Shown here: positions 1 to 8,114 of the stretch, one piece after another | Layout of the letters: every line of letters starts with the position of its first letter | Position numbering within the stretch: the first letter of the stretch is position 1 | Assembly: GCF_018598225.1 (NCBI RefSeq) | Contig: NZ_JAHESF010000058.1 | Span: 1-33,679, forward strand | Length of the DNA: 33,679 nucleotides | DNA from: Chryseosolibacter histidinae | GTDB taxonomy: Bacteria; Bacteroidota; Bacteroidia; Cytophagales; Cyclobacteriaceae | Direction: 5' to 3' | The notes under the pieces: model-generated | Databases searched by the model: none | Told to the model about the DNA's origin: nothing | The model's input: only the letters and a program-made list of their open reading frames with translations | Translations under genes and position numbers: made by a program

Positions 1-1162
1 GTCCTACAATGCTGAGCTGGTTGAGGTTAAAGCCCAGAACGTTGAGCAGCACAATGCCGATGGCGAGCGAAAGCGGAATGGAGATCATCACGATGAGTGC
101 TGCGCGCTGACCCAGGGGCAGCAGTGTGATGCCAACCAGGAGTATGGCCAGGAGAAAATCTTTACCCAACCCGCTGAGGCGTTTGTTCACATTATCGGCC
201 TGGTCGAAATGCTGCACCAGGTCGATGTTGGCCGGAAGTTTCGACCTGAACTTCTCGATCACCGGCGCGTAAGCTTTTTGTGTTTGCGAGATATTCTCTC
301 CTGGCTTTTGTGCAGCCGTTACAAACACGCTCCGCCACCCGTTGAGGCGGGTAATATGTTTTTCTTCCTCGTAAGAGAAGTAAACGTCGGCGATGTCTGA
401 CAGGAAAATGTTCCTGCCGTTTGCTGAATACACAACGGTATTTCTGATCTCATCGAGGTCTGAGTAATTTCCGCTGGTCTTGATGTTGAACGATTTGTTG
501 CCCGCATCCACACTGCCACCGGGAATGTTGGCCACTTCACTTTGTACGCTGCCGAGCACAGCCTCCAGTGGCAAGCGCATCTGTGCCATCTTTTCAAGTT
601 GAAGGTCTGCCCGCACGATACGTTTCGGAAGTCCGTGGATCTCCACTTTTTTCAGCGACTTCACTTTTTCAAGCTCGTCCTGAAGGTCTTCGGCATATTT
701 CTTCAATTTTTCGCGTGAAGCATTTTCAGAGATCAGCGCGATCTGCACCACATTGACATCCGAAGGGATCACCTTGCGCACCTCGATGCTGGCAATATCT
801 TTAGGCAGCTCATTCCGCAGCGCATTTACTTCACGAACCAGCTCCTGGTATTTCTCTTCTACATCGCTCTCATATTTGTATTCAACGAACAACACGGCCA
901 CACCGTCGCTGATGGAGGTTTTTACACGCTTGATATTTTCGAGACCGGTGATCTCGCGTTCGAGCGGCTCCACCACAAGCTCTTCCATGTCTTTGGGGCT
1001 TGTGCCGGGATAAACCACCACGATGGGAAATTGGGGTGCATTCAGCTCCGGGTCTTCGGAACGTGGCATGTTGAGGATGGTGGTAACGCCCAGCGCTACG
1101 ATCATCAGGAAGATCACCAGGGTGAACTGGTAATTCTTCACGGCATATTCTGAAATTTTCAT
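1..1162 (-). CDS. RND efflux transporter permease subunit (partial, C-terminal part outside window)
   Basis: This is the inner-membrane proton-driven pump of a tripartite AcrB/MexB-like efflux system. Reading the minus strand from the ATG at 1162 gives an open frame of 387 codons that runs off the left edge without a stop. The protein starts MKISEYAVKNYQFTLVIF, which is the first transmembrane helix. The family-typical stretch PGTSPKDMEELVVEPLE of the periplasmic porter domain follows. The next membrane helices begin near residue 340 (LLAILLVGITLLPL), and the fragment ends within the transmembrane block at NLNQLSIVG. Full-length relatives have about 1000-1050 residues, so roughly 60% is missing. 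The gene lies 13 bp downstream of the adaptor gene and is the last visible gene of the operon. The substrate cannot be predicted. The family assignment is firm. Confidence 0.93.
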   Translation of the reverse strand, partial: MKISEYAVKNYQFTLVIFLMIVALGVTTILNMPRSEDPELNAPQFPIVVVYPGTSPKDMEELVVEPLEREITGLENIKRVKTSISDGVAVLFVEYKYESDVEEKYQELVREVNALRNELPKDIASIEVRKVIPSDVNVVQIALISENASREKLKKYAEDLQDELEKVKSLKKVEIHGLPKRIVRADLQLEKMAQMRLPLEAVLGSVQSEVANIPGGSVDAGNKSFNIKTSGNYSDLDEIRNTVVYSANGRNIFLSDIADVYFSYEEEKHITRLNGWRSVFVTAAQKPGENISQTQKAYAPVIEKFRSKLPANIDLVQHFDQADNVNKRLSGLGKDFLLAILLVGITLLPLGQRAALIVMISIPLSLAIGIVLLNVLGFNLNQLSIVG

Positions 1163-1175
1163 AAGCAGGCGTGTG

Positions 1176-2228
1176 TTATTGGTCGGTGATCCGGATGGGA
1201 GAGTTGTCGCGGAGGTAAGCGCTTCCGGCAATGATCAGCGCTTCCGCATTTTCAAGCCCGCTGCTTACCATCACATGGTCGTGGCTGATGCCGGTCACGG
1301 TCACCTTTGCCTTGCGCGCGGTTTTCAGATCGTCGGTGACAAACGCATAACCTGACTGTGCGTCGCCATCCAGCAGCGCATCGTAAGGGATGGACCATGC
1401 CTGTGCTGATTGCGTGGGCGTGATCACTGCTTTACCGAACATGCCCGTGGCGATGGAAGACGGAAGCTTACCGGTGAGCGTTAGCTCGATGGTAAAAGAG
1501 CCTGTAGAAGGATCGGTGCTCTCGGATTTTCTCGAGACAACAGCAGGGAATGTTTGACCATCCGCCGCGTCGGTTCGTACAATAGCTTTATCGTTAACAG
1601 CGATCTGCGACCACTCTTTGTCACTGACGCTGGTCTTCAACAGCCACTTGCCTTTGTTAGCGCCATTGGTCTGCACCACCGCCGTGCCCGACTGGATCAC
1701 CTGGCCTTCGCTGGCCAGCTTGCGCAGCACAAAGCCGTTGCTCAGCGCCCTGATCTCGGAGTAAGACCTGTTGAACTTGGCGGCCTCATATTGTTGCGTG
1801 GCCACATCAAGCCCGGTTTTTGCGTTTTGATATTGCTCCAACGTGGCAACGCTGTCGCGATAGAGATTGGATACCCTTGCATGGTCACGCTCCGCTTTTT
1901 CGAACGCCAGCTTGGCCTGCGATACCTGCGCGTTGATCTCCGTCAGGTTGAGGGTTGCCAGCAGCTGGCCTCTGCGCACAGCGTCGCCTTCTTTAACGAG
2001 GATCTTGTCGATCACGCCACCTGTTTTGAAAGAGAGAAAGGTTTCGTCATCGGTGGTAAACTGCCCGGAGGCCTGAACCTGTGCGCTCACTGTTTTTTTC
2101 TCCAGCTTCATCACCTTTACGGGGATCTGGTCGGTGTTGGTGATGGTGTTGTTTTTTCCTTCACTGCTGCTGCAGGCCTGCACGATCCAGGCGGTGAGCG
2201 GAAGCAGAACGATGAAAAGCTTTTTCAT
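1176..2228 (-). CDS. RND efflux periplasmic adaptor subunit (membrane fusion protein, lipoprotein)
   Basis: This 350-residue HlyD/AcrA-type adaptor would bridge the inner-membrane pump and the outer-membrane channel. The N-terminus MKKLFIVLLPLTAWIVQAC is a lipoprotein signal peptide with the acylated Cys at residue 19. Then come a barrel-sandwich half (KTGGVIDKILVKEGDAVRRG), an alpha-helical hairpin (about residues 95-150), the second lipoyl half (LSNGFVLRKLASEGQVI) and a beta-barrel domain. This is the usual order for the family, and the length is typical. It sits 23 bp after the channel gene and 13 bp before the pump gene, so the three are almost certainly one transcript. Confidence 0.93.
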   Translation of the reverse strand: MKKLFIVLLPLTAWIVQACSSSEGKNNTITNTDQIPVKVMKLEKKTVSAQVQASGQFTTDDETFLSFKTGGVIDKILVKEGDAVRRGQLLATLNLTEINAQVSQAKLAFEKAERDHARVSNLYRDSVATLEQYQNAKTGLDVATQQYEAAKFNRSYSEIRALSNGFVLRKLASEGQVIQSGTAVVQTNGANKGKWLLKTSVSDKEWSQIAVNDKAIVRTDAADGQTFPAVVSRKSESTDPSTGSFTIELTLTGKLPSSIATGMFGKAVITPTQSAQAWSIPYDALLDGDAQSGYAFVTDDLKTARKAKVTVTGISHDHVMVSSGLENAEALIIAGSAYLRDNSPIRITDQ

Positions 2229-2251
2229 ATCGGTTAAGTTTTTATGTTTGG

Positions 2252-3625
2252 TTATTGGTTGAGTTCGTAAGCGGCGGTCTCGCGCTCGTAGTTTGCTTTG
2301 GCGACGAGCACCCGGTACTGATCGATGGTGACCAGGAGCTGGGCGCTGGTGAGCTGGTTTCGCGCATCGATAGATTCGATGAAAGTGTTCACACCCTCTT
2401 TGTAACCACGTTCGATCAGGCGCTGATAACTTTCAGCGGCTTCGAGTTGCTTCAGTGCTGACTGGTAGCTCCGGTAGGCGGTCTCCACGGCGTTGCGCGA
2501 AATGCGGGCGCTCATGCCAAGCTGTTGCGAAACGAGAGACTGGTTCAGCTCGCTGTTCTTCACATCCAGTTGTGCACGGTTGATCTTGTGACGATTGGTG
2601 AACCCTGCGAACAACGGCACATCTACCTGGAACCCGAAGAGGAAGTACCGTGACTGGTCGTTGAACTTCCAGTCTTCATATTGTGAGCCCAGGTCTGCGA
2701 AACCGCTGAGCTTCGGCGCCCAGAAGAGCTTGTTCATCTTAAGCACATTTTGCTGCAGCGACACAGCTTCACGCAGCTGTTTTAGTTCTTCGCGTTGCTG
2801 AAAGGAAATTTCGTCAGTAATGAGCGCGGCAACGGAAGCAATATCATGGTTTGCCGGATGGTCCGCGATGACGGGTTCATCACCATTCCGGTTCAGCAGG
2901 AAATTGAAATAAAGCTTCGCATTGTCAGCCTGATTTTTTGCGTCGGTGATCTGCGCCTGGATGTTGTCGATTTCACTTTGTGAGCGCAGTATGTATGCCT
3001 GAAGCCCGCGGCCGTTGGAGAGCAGCGATTCATTTACGCGTTTGCTTTCCGCAGCCCGTGTAAGCGCGCTTTCATAGATGTTCACGGCTTCTGTAGCGCT
3101 CAGGTAATTGAAGTAAGCCACTTTGATATTGCGGATCAGCTCACGTTTATAAATATCCTGTTCGAACTCCTGCAGCATCACCTGTTGTTGCTGGATCTTC
3201 TTGTTGTAGATCAGGTCGGTGTTCACCAGGGGCATGGAAGCACGCACTTTGATGTCGTAGAAGTTGTTGGGTAAAAAATTCTGGTTCACATTTTCGATCT
3301 GCGGAAACTGGTCGCTGCCCGTGAGCTGGTTGAGTGACGCATAGACCGGGTTGAGCAGATCGCCCACCGGTAGAGAAATGTTCCTTCCACCATTGCCGCT
3401 CGTATAGTTGCCCTGGATGCCTACTGCCGGCGCAAACATGCCACTGGCGATCTTCAGCGAAAGCAGGGCTTTGTCTAGACTGATCTTTTTCTGCTGCAGC
3501 ACGATGTTGTTCTTCAGTCCCTCGCTGACGTAGTTGTCCAGCGCAGACTGGCCGTTTACGCCTGCTGCACCGAAAAAAACCAGGGCGAAGAGAGCCAGCC
3601 AGCGGTTAATAAATGGTGTTCTCAT
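2252..3625 (-). CDS. TolC-family outer membrane efflux protein
   Basis: This 457-residue protein is the outer-membrane exit duct of the efflux system. It has a signal peptide (hydrophobic LALFALVFFGAAG, residues 10-22) and the long heptad-rich helical sequences of the OEP family in two halves. The second half contains PKLSGFADLGSQY, the typical beta-strand entry, and QVDVPLFAGF, the family's conserved 'xxPLFxGxxxxxxI' region. The length fits the family. Its ATG lies 36 bp after the tetR stop, and this gap holds a second copy of the TetR operator sequence. The channel gene may therefore have its own repressor-controlled promoter as well as read-through from tetR. Confidence 0.93.
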   Translation of the reverse strand: MRTPFINRWLALFALVFFGAAGVNGQSALDNYVSEGLKNNIVLQQKKISLDKALLSLKIASGMFAPAVGIQGNYTSGNGGRNISLPVGDLLNPVYASLNQLTGSDQFPQIENVNQNFLPNNFYDIKVRASMPLVNTDLIYNKKIQQQQVMLQEFEQDIYKRELIRNIKVAYFNYLSATEAVNIYESALTRAAESKRVNESLLSNGRGLQAYILRSQSEIDNIQAQITDAKNQADNAKLYFNFLLNRNGDEPVIADHPANHDIASVAALITDEISFQQREELKQLREAVSLQQNVLKMNKLFWAPKLSGFADLGSQYEDWKFNDQSRYFLFGFQVDVPLFAGFTNRHKINRAQLDVKNSELNQSLVSQQLGMSARISRNAVETAYRSYQSALKQLEAAESYQRLIERGYKEGVNTFIESIDARNQLTSAQLLVTIDQYRVLVAKANYERETAAYELNQ

Positions 3626-3629
3626 AATG

Positions 3630-3644
3630 AACAGTGTTTAGTAA
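3630..3644 (-). promoter_or_regulatory. Secondary TetR operator in front of the channel gene
   Basis: The 15 bases AACAGTGTTTAGTAA (plus strand) are identical to 15 of the 21 bases in the palindrome upstream of tetR (4332-4346). The remaining half (3624-3629) is degenerate and runs into the start codon of the channel gene. A 15-bp exact match in precisely the two leader regions of one operon is unlikely by chance. A TetR dimer bound here would block initiation on, or transcription into, the channel gene. Binding itself is inferred. Confidence 0.72.
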
Positions 3645-3661
3645 AAGGTTAAAATTTTTTG

Positions 3662-4297
3662 TTATCGAATTTTTTCCAAAACTCCTGTGAAAGTTTCGAA
3701 GGTGTAAGTCATTAAAGAATCGACATCAGGTTTCACCTTGCTTGCTTCTGCGACATGGCCCAGGTGGCCGCTGATTCGCAGCGAACAAAGCCCGTGCATC
3801 GTAGACCAGATCGTGAATGACAGGCCGTGAGGTTCAAAACCCTGAAAATCCCCGGACTTCTGGCATTCAACTACCGTCTGAAATAAAACATCGTAGGCTC
3901 TGTCTCCTTCGTCCCAGCTATCGTCGGCGCAACTGGCAACATGATCGATCGGGTCTTTCATCACAAAGATCAGCTCATACATTTCCGGGTTTTCCATCGC
4001 AAATTGGATGTACGCCCTGCCCATGGCTATCAGCCGGCCGAACGGTTCGGGTATCGTATTGAGCGTTCCGAAATACGCCACCAGCATTTTAAAACCTTCC
4101 TGGTGGAGGGCATGCATGATCTCGTCTTTGTCTTTATAATAGAGGTACACCGTAGCGGGACTGTACTCGATCTTCTCTGCAATGTTCCGGATGGACGTTG
4201 CCTCGTATCCTTTCTCCATAAAGAGTTCTTTCGCCGCCATAAGGATCTCCTTCTTCAGTTCTTCTTTATGTCTTTCTTTCCGTTCAGCTACGCCCAT
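3662..4297 (-). CDS. TetR/AcrR family transcriptional regulator
   Basis: This 211-residue repressor has an N-terminal helix-turn-helix at about residues 15-60 (ILMAAKELFMEKGYEATSIR, then SPATVYLYYKDKDEIMHAL), the canonical TetR DNA-binding domain. The C-terminal half carries WSTMHGLCSLRISG, which resembles the WHG-type ligand-binding domain found in several TetR subfamilies. It is the first gene of the efflux operon. A 21-bp palindrome lies about 30 bp upstream of its start codon, which indicates autorepression and control of the pump genes. The inducer is unknown. The basic N-terminus (ERKERHKEELKK) is common in this subgroup. Confidence 0.92.
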   Translation of the reverse strand: MGVAERKERHKEELKKEILMAAKELFMEKGYEATSIRNIAEKIEYSPATVYLYYKDKDEIMHALHQEGFKMLVAYFGTLNTIPEPFGRLIAMGRAYIQFAMENPEMYELIFVMKDPIDHVASCADDSWDEGDRAYDVLFQTVVECQKSGDFQGFEPHGLSFTIWSTMHGLCSLRISGHLGHVAEASKVKPDVDSLMTYTFETFTGVLEKIR

Positions 4298-4325
4298 GTT
4301 GGTTTTAGTGATTTACAACGTAAAC

Positions 4326-4346
4326 TTACTAAACAGTGTTTAGTAA
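4326..4346. promoter_or_regulatory. TetR operator (perfect palindrome)
   Basis: Arms TTACTAAACA and TGTTTAGTAA flank a single central G, giving a perfect 21-bp inverted repeat. It lies 29-49 bp upstream of the tetR start codon, where the promoter is expected. Its length and symmetry are those of TetR-family operators, and a partial copy occurs upstream of the next gene (3630-3644). Confidence 0.82.
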
Positions 4347-4553
4347 TTGTATATGAAATCCCGTCTATATCGCTAACTCTTTGATTATCAGTAAATTTTT
4401 TTCTCCGTGGAGATTTTGAACGCTGCATGGCGAATTTCAGGGCATTTATTCTAATTTTATGAACAATTGGATACACTTAATGTCTTTTTAAACTGGATTC
4501 ATGGCTTCCTCGAGGAGTTTCACTAATTTCAGTATGTATAAAAGACCCAAAGC

Positions 4554-4793
4554 TTGCCACTAACGGAAGACGAAAAACTTAAAGAACGGATCCGGTACAA
4601 CACCGAGTTCATCAAGCTATTTACAATCGTCTTAATAGCAACAATGAGTGGTATGCTATCGATAGTGCTTGGAGGTGCAAAGCGCGGCCGTGAAATATTT
4701 TTAGCAGCAAGCGGAATATTAGTTGCTGTGGTTTGTATAGTGGCGATATATCAACTGAATCATGTCATTAAAAAACTAATAAACAATGGATAA
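4554..4793 (+). CDS. Small two-helix membrane protein of unknown function
   Basis: I do not recognise this family. The frame encodes 79 residues from a TTG start. No in-frame ATG precedes it, and the ATG at 4534 is out of frame and stops at once. A charged N-terminus (EDEKLKERIR) is followed by two hydrophobic segments (about residues 22-40 and 47-66) separated by the basic turn GGAKRGRE. A short basic tail (KKLIN) follows. Both termini are predicted to be on the same side of the membrane. The stop overlaps the start of the next small gene by 8 bp, which suggests translational coupling. The DNA is visibly AT-richer than its surroundings (24 of 60 G+C in 4621-4680 by hand count), a possible sign of recent acquisition. 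Confidence 0.6.
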   Translation: MPLTEDEKLKERIRYNTEFIKLFTIVLIATMSGMLSIVLGGAKRGREIFLAASGILVAVVCIVAIYQLNHVIKKLINNG

Positions 4794-4944
4794 CGAAGTT
4801 GTAGCATCAACCATTATCGTAGGGCTTACGCTCTTAGTAGTCATTCCGATGTTGCTTTTTTTGCGCCAGGTAAAAAAAGAAAGCGATCAGCTTGATAAGG
4901 AACAGGCTGCAAGAGAAAAATCCAAAGCGACTCTCGGGATCTGA
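4786..4944 (+). CDS. Small single-helix membrane protein of unknown function
   Basis: A 52-residue frame starts at an ATG lying inside the end of the preceding small gene and ends at TGA 4942-4944. The protein begins MDNEVVASTIIVGLTLLVVI. This gives a short acidic head, one transmembrane helix (about residues 6-26), then a highly charged tail (RQVKKESDQLDKEQAAREK). The head-helix-charged-tail plan and the coupling to the two-helix protein suggest that the two form a membrane complex. The last 58 bp overlap, on the opposite strand, the 3' end of the PadR gene. No family was recognised. The coding call rests on the overlap arrangement and the clean membrane-protein pattern. Confidence 0.5.
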   Translation: MDNEVVASTIIVGLTLLVVIPMLLFLRQVKKESDQLDKEQAAREKSKATLGI

Positions 4945-5243
4945 TTAAACATCTGTGTCCTCAAGGCATTCGCTTCTTCCAGCGCGCGTTTCCCTGCGGC
5001 GGTGAGTAAAAAGATCCGTTTCCTTCTCCCTCCACGCTCCTGCGTGGGGTCGCTCATCTGTGAGGTAACGAGGCCTTTTTCTTCCAGGCGGGTGAGCACG
5101 GCATGCACTGCGCTGATGTTCAGGCTTCGGCCGGCCTGACGTTCGATCTCGTCCATCACGGCTACGCCATAAGCCTTGTTGTACAATATGCCCACCGTGA
5201 GCAGCACAAGCTCTTCCAGTTCGCCTAAGTAAGTTCCTTTCAT
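4887..5243 (-). CDS. PadR family transcriptional regulator
   Basis: This is a winged-helix repressor of 118 residues. MKGTYLGELEELVLLTVGIL, the segment AYGVAVMDEIERQ, then ISAVHAVLTRLEEKGLVTSQ (recognition helix and following strand) and ERGGRRKRIFLLTAAGKRAL (wing) match the PadR N-terminal domain as seen in Bacteroidota. It begins 21 bp downstream of the FtsX permease gene on the same strand, and PadR regulators commonly accompany this permease type. Its last 11 or so residues (SLAACSLSS) look atypical and lie where the opposite-strand small gene overlaps. The original C-terminus may have been altered by whatever brought in the small genes. Confidence 0.88.
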   Translation of the reverse strand: MKGTYLGELEELVLLTVGILYNKAYGVAVMDEIERQAGRSLNISAVHAVLTRLEEKGLVTSQMSDPTQERGGRRKRIFLLTAAGKRALEEANALRTQMFNQIPRVALDFSLAACSLSS

Positions 5244-5264
5244 GGTTCGAAATATCCAATAATG

Positions 5265-7904
5265 TTATTCATTCTTCAACACTTCCGCAGGATTGCTTCT
5301 GGCGGCATGAAGCGCCTGGTAGCAGATGGTGACAAAAGCAATACCTATTGCGATGAGTGCAGCAACCAGGAATAAAGTAAAGTCGATGCTCACCTGGTAC
5401 GCAAAGCTCGAAAGCCACTGCTTCATGAGCAGGTAAGCCAGCGGGAAGGCCAGTATGTTGGCGATCAGTATCAGTACAAAGAAGCGCTTCGAGAACAGCA
5501 TAAAAATTTCAGAATCTGAGCTGCCAAGAACCTTGCGGATGCTCATCTCTTTTTTCCGTTGCTCAACAGTGAACGTAGAGAGTCCGAAGAGGCCGAGGCA
5601 CGCCACGAAGATGGAGAGGCATGAGAAGACCAGCGTGATCTTGCTCAGCTTGTTCTCGTTCTTGTAAAGGTTCTCCAGGTTGTTCTCCAGAAAGAAGTAC
5701 TCGAAAGGCCATCCGGGGATCTGTGTTTTCCATTTCTCCTGCAGCCATTCCAGGGTAGCGGGCACATCATTGCTTTTGATCCTCACGGCCAGGTACTTGA
5801 TGAACAGCTCAAATGCGCGTGGGTTGGTGTTCAGGTCCAGCACCAGGGGCCTGATGGGCTGATGCTTGGAAGTGAAGTTGAAGTCTTTGACCACACCCAC
5901 GATCTTCCGGTTGCTTCTGTTGCCGAAAGTCTTACCAATAGCGGCCTCGTTAGAGGTCCAGCCCATCTGGCGTACAAACTCTTCGTTCACCAGCAGCGCA
6001 AGGCTGTCGTCCGTAACGATATCTTCCGAATAATCGCGGCCAGCTGCCAGTGGAATGTTGAAAGTTTTCAGGAAATCGTGCCGTATGTTGAGCCGTGGGT
6101 AAGGCTTCGATTCAGTGAGGCCTTCTATCAGGTAGTTCCCCACCTGGTGTTTGGCGCCCAGCACTTCTTCGATCGCGGTTACGCTGATGGTGTTGGGATT
6201 CCGCAACAGCTCTGTTTTCAACGCTTCATAGTTGGTGCTTACCGGCGACCGCAGTACGGGTATCATGATCACGTTCTCTTTCGCGAAGCCGGCATCGCTT
6301 TTTCGCAGCATGTTCAGCTGATCCATGGCCACACCGGTGCCGATAAGCAGAATGATGGACAGGCTGAACTGCACTACTACCAGCACCTTGCGGAAGGCAG
6401 CGCCGCGCTCACGGCTGAGGTTCGACTTGAGTGCTGTAATAGGTTTGAATGAAGATAATACAAACGCGGGATACGCTCCCGACACAATACCGACGGTCAG
6501 CGGAAGTGCCATGAGCAGGCCGAGATAGAACGGCTGGAAGAGCACCATGGGCGAGATGTCTTTTTCAGCAAACGAGTTGAAGAACGGCAACGCGAACACC
6601 ACGATCAGCACAGCGATGGCAACAGAGAGCAGGCACAACAGTATGGACTCGAAGAGGAACTGTGTAACGAGCTGCATTTTCTGACTGCCCAATGTTTTGC
6701 GCATACCCACCTCCTTAGCGCGTTTCGCCGCCTGGGCCGTGCTCAGGTTCACGAAGTTGATACAGGCTATCAGCAATACGAACAAGGCGATGGACGCAAA
6801 CACATAGATGGTGGTGAGACTGCTGTTGGGCTGGATCTCATAATCCATGTGCGACTTCAGGTGAATGTCTGTGAGCGGAAACAATTCCAGTGTGATGTCG
6901 TTGCGCACGAATTCCGGGAAATACTTTTGAACGAAGGCCGGCATCGCAGCCTGAAGTGTGGTGGCGTCATGCCTGTCTTTCAGCAGAAGATAGGTCCAGC
7001 ACGGATTCCAGTACCAGCTCGGAGGCATGCTTCCATTGTAAAATTCTTTCAGGGTTTCGAACGATACGAGGAAATCGAACTGGAAGTGCGCATTGGCCGG
7101 AACATCTTTGAGAATACCTGTTACCAACAGGTTGGTGCTGCCCTGAAGCCTCAGGAATTTGCCCACTGCGTCTTCTCCTTTGAAATATTTTTGCGCCATA
7201 CTTTCCGTCAGCACAATGGAGTGGGTATGCGCAAGCGCGGTCTTTTTATCGCCCTTGACCAGGTCAAAGTCAAACACATCGAAGAATACGGAGTCGGTAA
7301 AGAAGAGCCTGGGCTCATTGAACTCCTTGATGTTGTCAGGTGTAGTGGTGGCCACGGCAATGGTCGGAGCCTGGAAATTGAAGAACCTCACGGCCTGCAC
7401 CACCTGGCCTTCATAATCGTTGCGCAGCGCCTCAGCAGTCGGGAAGGGAAGGCTTGCGGAACGTTCACCTACGCCATCACTTTCGAAGATCTCATGTACC
7501 CTGTAAATGCGGTCCGCCTTGGTGTGAAAGCGGTCGTAGCTGAATTCGTCGCGGATGTAAAAGCTGATGAGCAGGAAACACGCGATGCCGATAGCAAGTC
7601 CCAGCACATTCAGGAACGAATAGCCTTTTTGTTTGATGAATCCACGCCTGAAAACGGTGAAGTAGTTTTGATACATCATGACAGAACGATTAGTGTTTGA
7701 TCTTTTTGAACGTTTAATATTCTTCCACCGGAAAAACCGGAGCACATTCCAGATGAACTGAAGGTTGGCCAGGTACCGGTTGCCACTTTTGATGGCCCTG
7801 TAATAGAGCTCATGGGCATCGCCCTGGATCTCTTCCAGCAATGCGGGATTGCAGTACCACTCCAGAAAGCGGTCTGCCCATTTTGGCGGCGAGGCATTTA
7901 CCAT
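5265..7904 (-). CDS. FtsX-like ABC transporter permease with permease-prefix domain
   Basis: This 879-residue inner-membrane protein (from ATG 7904; a TTG two codons upstream is less likely) belongs to the MacB/FtsX-type permeases. The N-terminal 65 residues (PPKWADRFLEWYCNPALLEE and on) are the permease-prefix domain typical of Cytophagales. After a first helix (GYSFLNVLGLAIGIACFLLI) come a large periplasmic MacB-like domain, a three-helix FtsX domain with AKRAKEVGMRKTLGSQKMQL, a second helix plus periplasmic domain, and a second FtsX domain with RKKEMSIRKVLGSSDSEIF. No ATPase is encoded alongside. Such permeases work with a separately encoded ATPase or as mechanotransmission proteins. The product sits upstream of the PadR gene. 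The substrate is unknown. Confidence 0.9.
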   Translation of the reverse strand: MVNASPPKWADRFLEWYCNPALLEEIQGDAHELYYRAIKSGNRYLANLQFIWNVLRFFRWKNIKRSKRSNTNRSVMMYQNYFTVFRRGFIKQKGYSFLNVLGLAIGIACFLLISFYIRDEFSYDRFHTKADRIYRVHEIFESDGVGERSASLPFPTAEALRNDYEGQVVQAVRFFNFQAPTIAVATTTPDNIKEFNEPRLFFTDSVFFDVFDFDLVKGDKKTALAHTHSIVLTESMAQKYFKGEDAVGKFLRLQGSTNLLVTGILKDVPANAHFQFDFLVSFETLKEFYNGSMPPSWYWNPCWTYLLLKDRHDATTLQAAMPAFVQKYFPEFVRNDITLELFPLTDIHLKSHMDYEIQPNSSLTTIYVFASIALFVLLIACINFVNLSTAQAAKRAKEVGMRKTLGSQKMQLVTQFLFESILLCLLSVAIAVLIVVFALPFFNSFAEKDISPMVLFQPFYLGLLMALPLTVGIVSGAYPAFVLSSFKPITALKSNLSRERGAAFRKVLVVVQFSLSIILLIGTGVAMDQLNMLRKSDAGFAKENVIMIPVLRSPVSTNYEALKTELLRNPNTISVTAIEEVLGAKHQVGNYLIEGLTESKPYPRLNIRHDFLKTFNIPLAAGRDYSEDIVTDDSLALLVNEEFVRQMGWTSNEAAIGKTFGNRSNRKIVGVVKDFNFTSKHQPIRPLVLDLNTNPRAFELFIKYLAVRIKSNDVPATLEWLQEKWKTQIPGWPFEYFFLENNLENLYKNENKLSKITLVFSCLSIFVACLGLFGLSTFTVEQRKKEMSIRKVLGSSDSEIFMLFSKRFFVLILIANILAFPLAYLLMKQWLSSFAYQVSIDFTLFLVAALIAIGIAFVTICYQALHAARSNPAEVLKNE

Positions 7905-7933
7905 AAACAACTTCTACAAACGTGAAAGTAATG

Positions 7934-7948
7934 AATATGTTTCATATT
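7934..7948. promoter_or_regulatory. Possible PadR operator upstream of the permease gene
   Basis: Arms AATATG and CATATT flank TTT, giving an inverted repeat 30-44 bp upstream of the permease start codon, in the expected promoter zone. PadR repressors usually bind AT-rich dyads, and a padR gene is downstream in the same operon. The assignment is inferred from position and symmetry only. Confidence 0.4.
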
Positions 7949-8053
7949 TGTAGTAGGTAAACACGTACTGGAGCCTCAAAAACAGTCTTGTCAGGCTGAA
8001 CAGCAGCGAAATATTGCCGGAATATAAAACATGGGGAACCGAGGTGCCTTGAT

Positions 8054-8069
8054 TATTGTATATACAATA
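8054..8069. promoter_or_regulatory. 16-bp perfect palindrome upstream of the first pirin gene
   Basis: TATTGTATATACAATA is identical to its reverse complement. It ends 45 bp upstream of the chosen ATG of the pirin gene, at a position suited to an operator. Its core (TTGTATA..CAA) resembles TTGTATACCAA in the HxlR/DoxX spacer at 19395-19405, so the same redox regulator may act at both places. That link is inference. Confidence 0.5.
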
Positions 8070-8114
8070 GTTGCAAATGTTATTATCGAAGCATGGCAGT
8101 TAAACACGATAATC

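Noticed and set aside
1554-2237. Long plus-strand open frame (227 codons) over the adaptor gene
   Set aside because: It lies antisense to a clearly recognised adaptor gene and its protein has no domain-like pattern; it is a shadow of the real frame.
4501-4563. 20-codon ATG frame upstream of the two-helix protein as a leader peptide
   Set aside because: It overlaps the TTG start of the next gene, but composition and sequence give no sign of an attenuator peptide; chance is as likely.
6849-7700. Plus-strand open frame of 283 codons within the permease gene
   Set aside because: The opposite strand encodes the recognised FtsX permease over the full length; the plus-strand product shows no family features.
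8031-8114. Upstream ATG at 8031 as start of the first pirin
   Set aside because: The extra 28 residues would be translated through the perfect palindrome at 8054-8069 and do not look like protein of this family.
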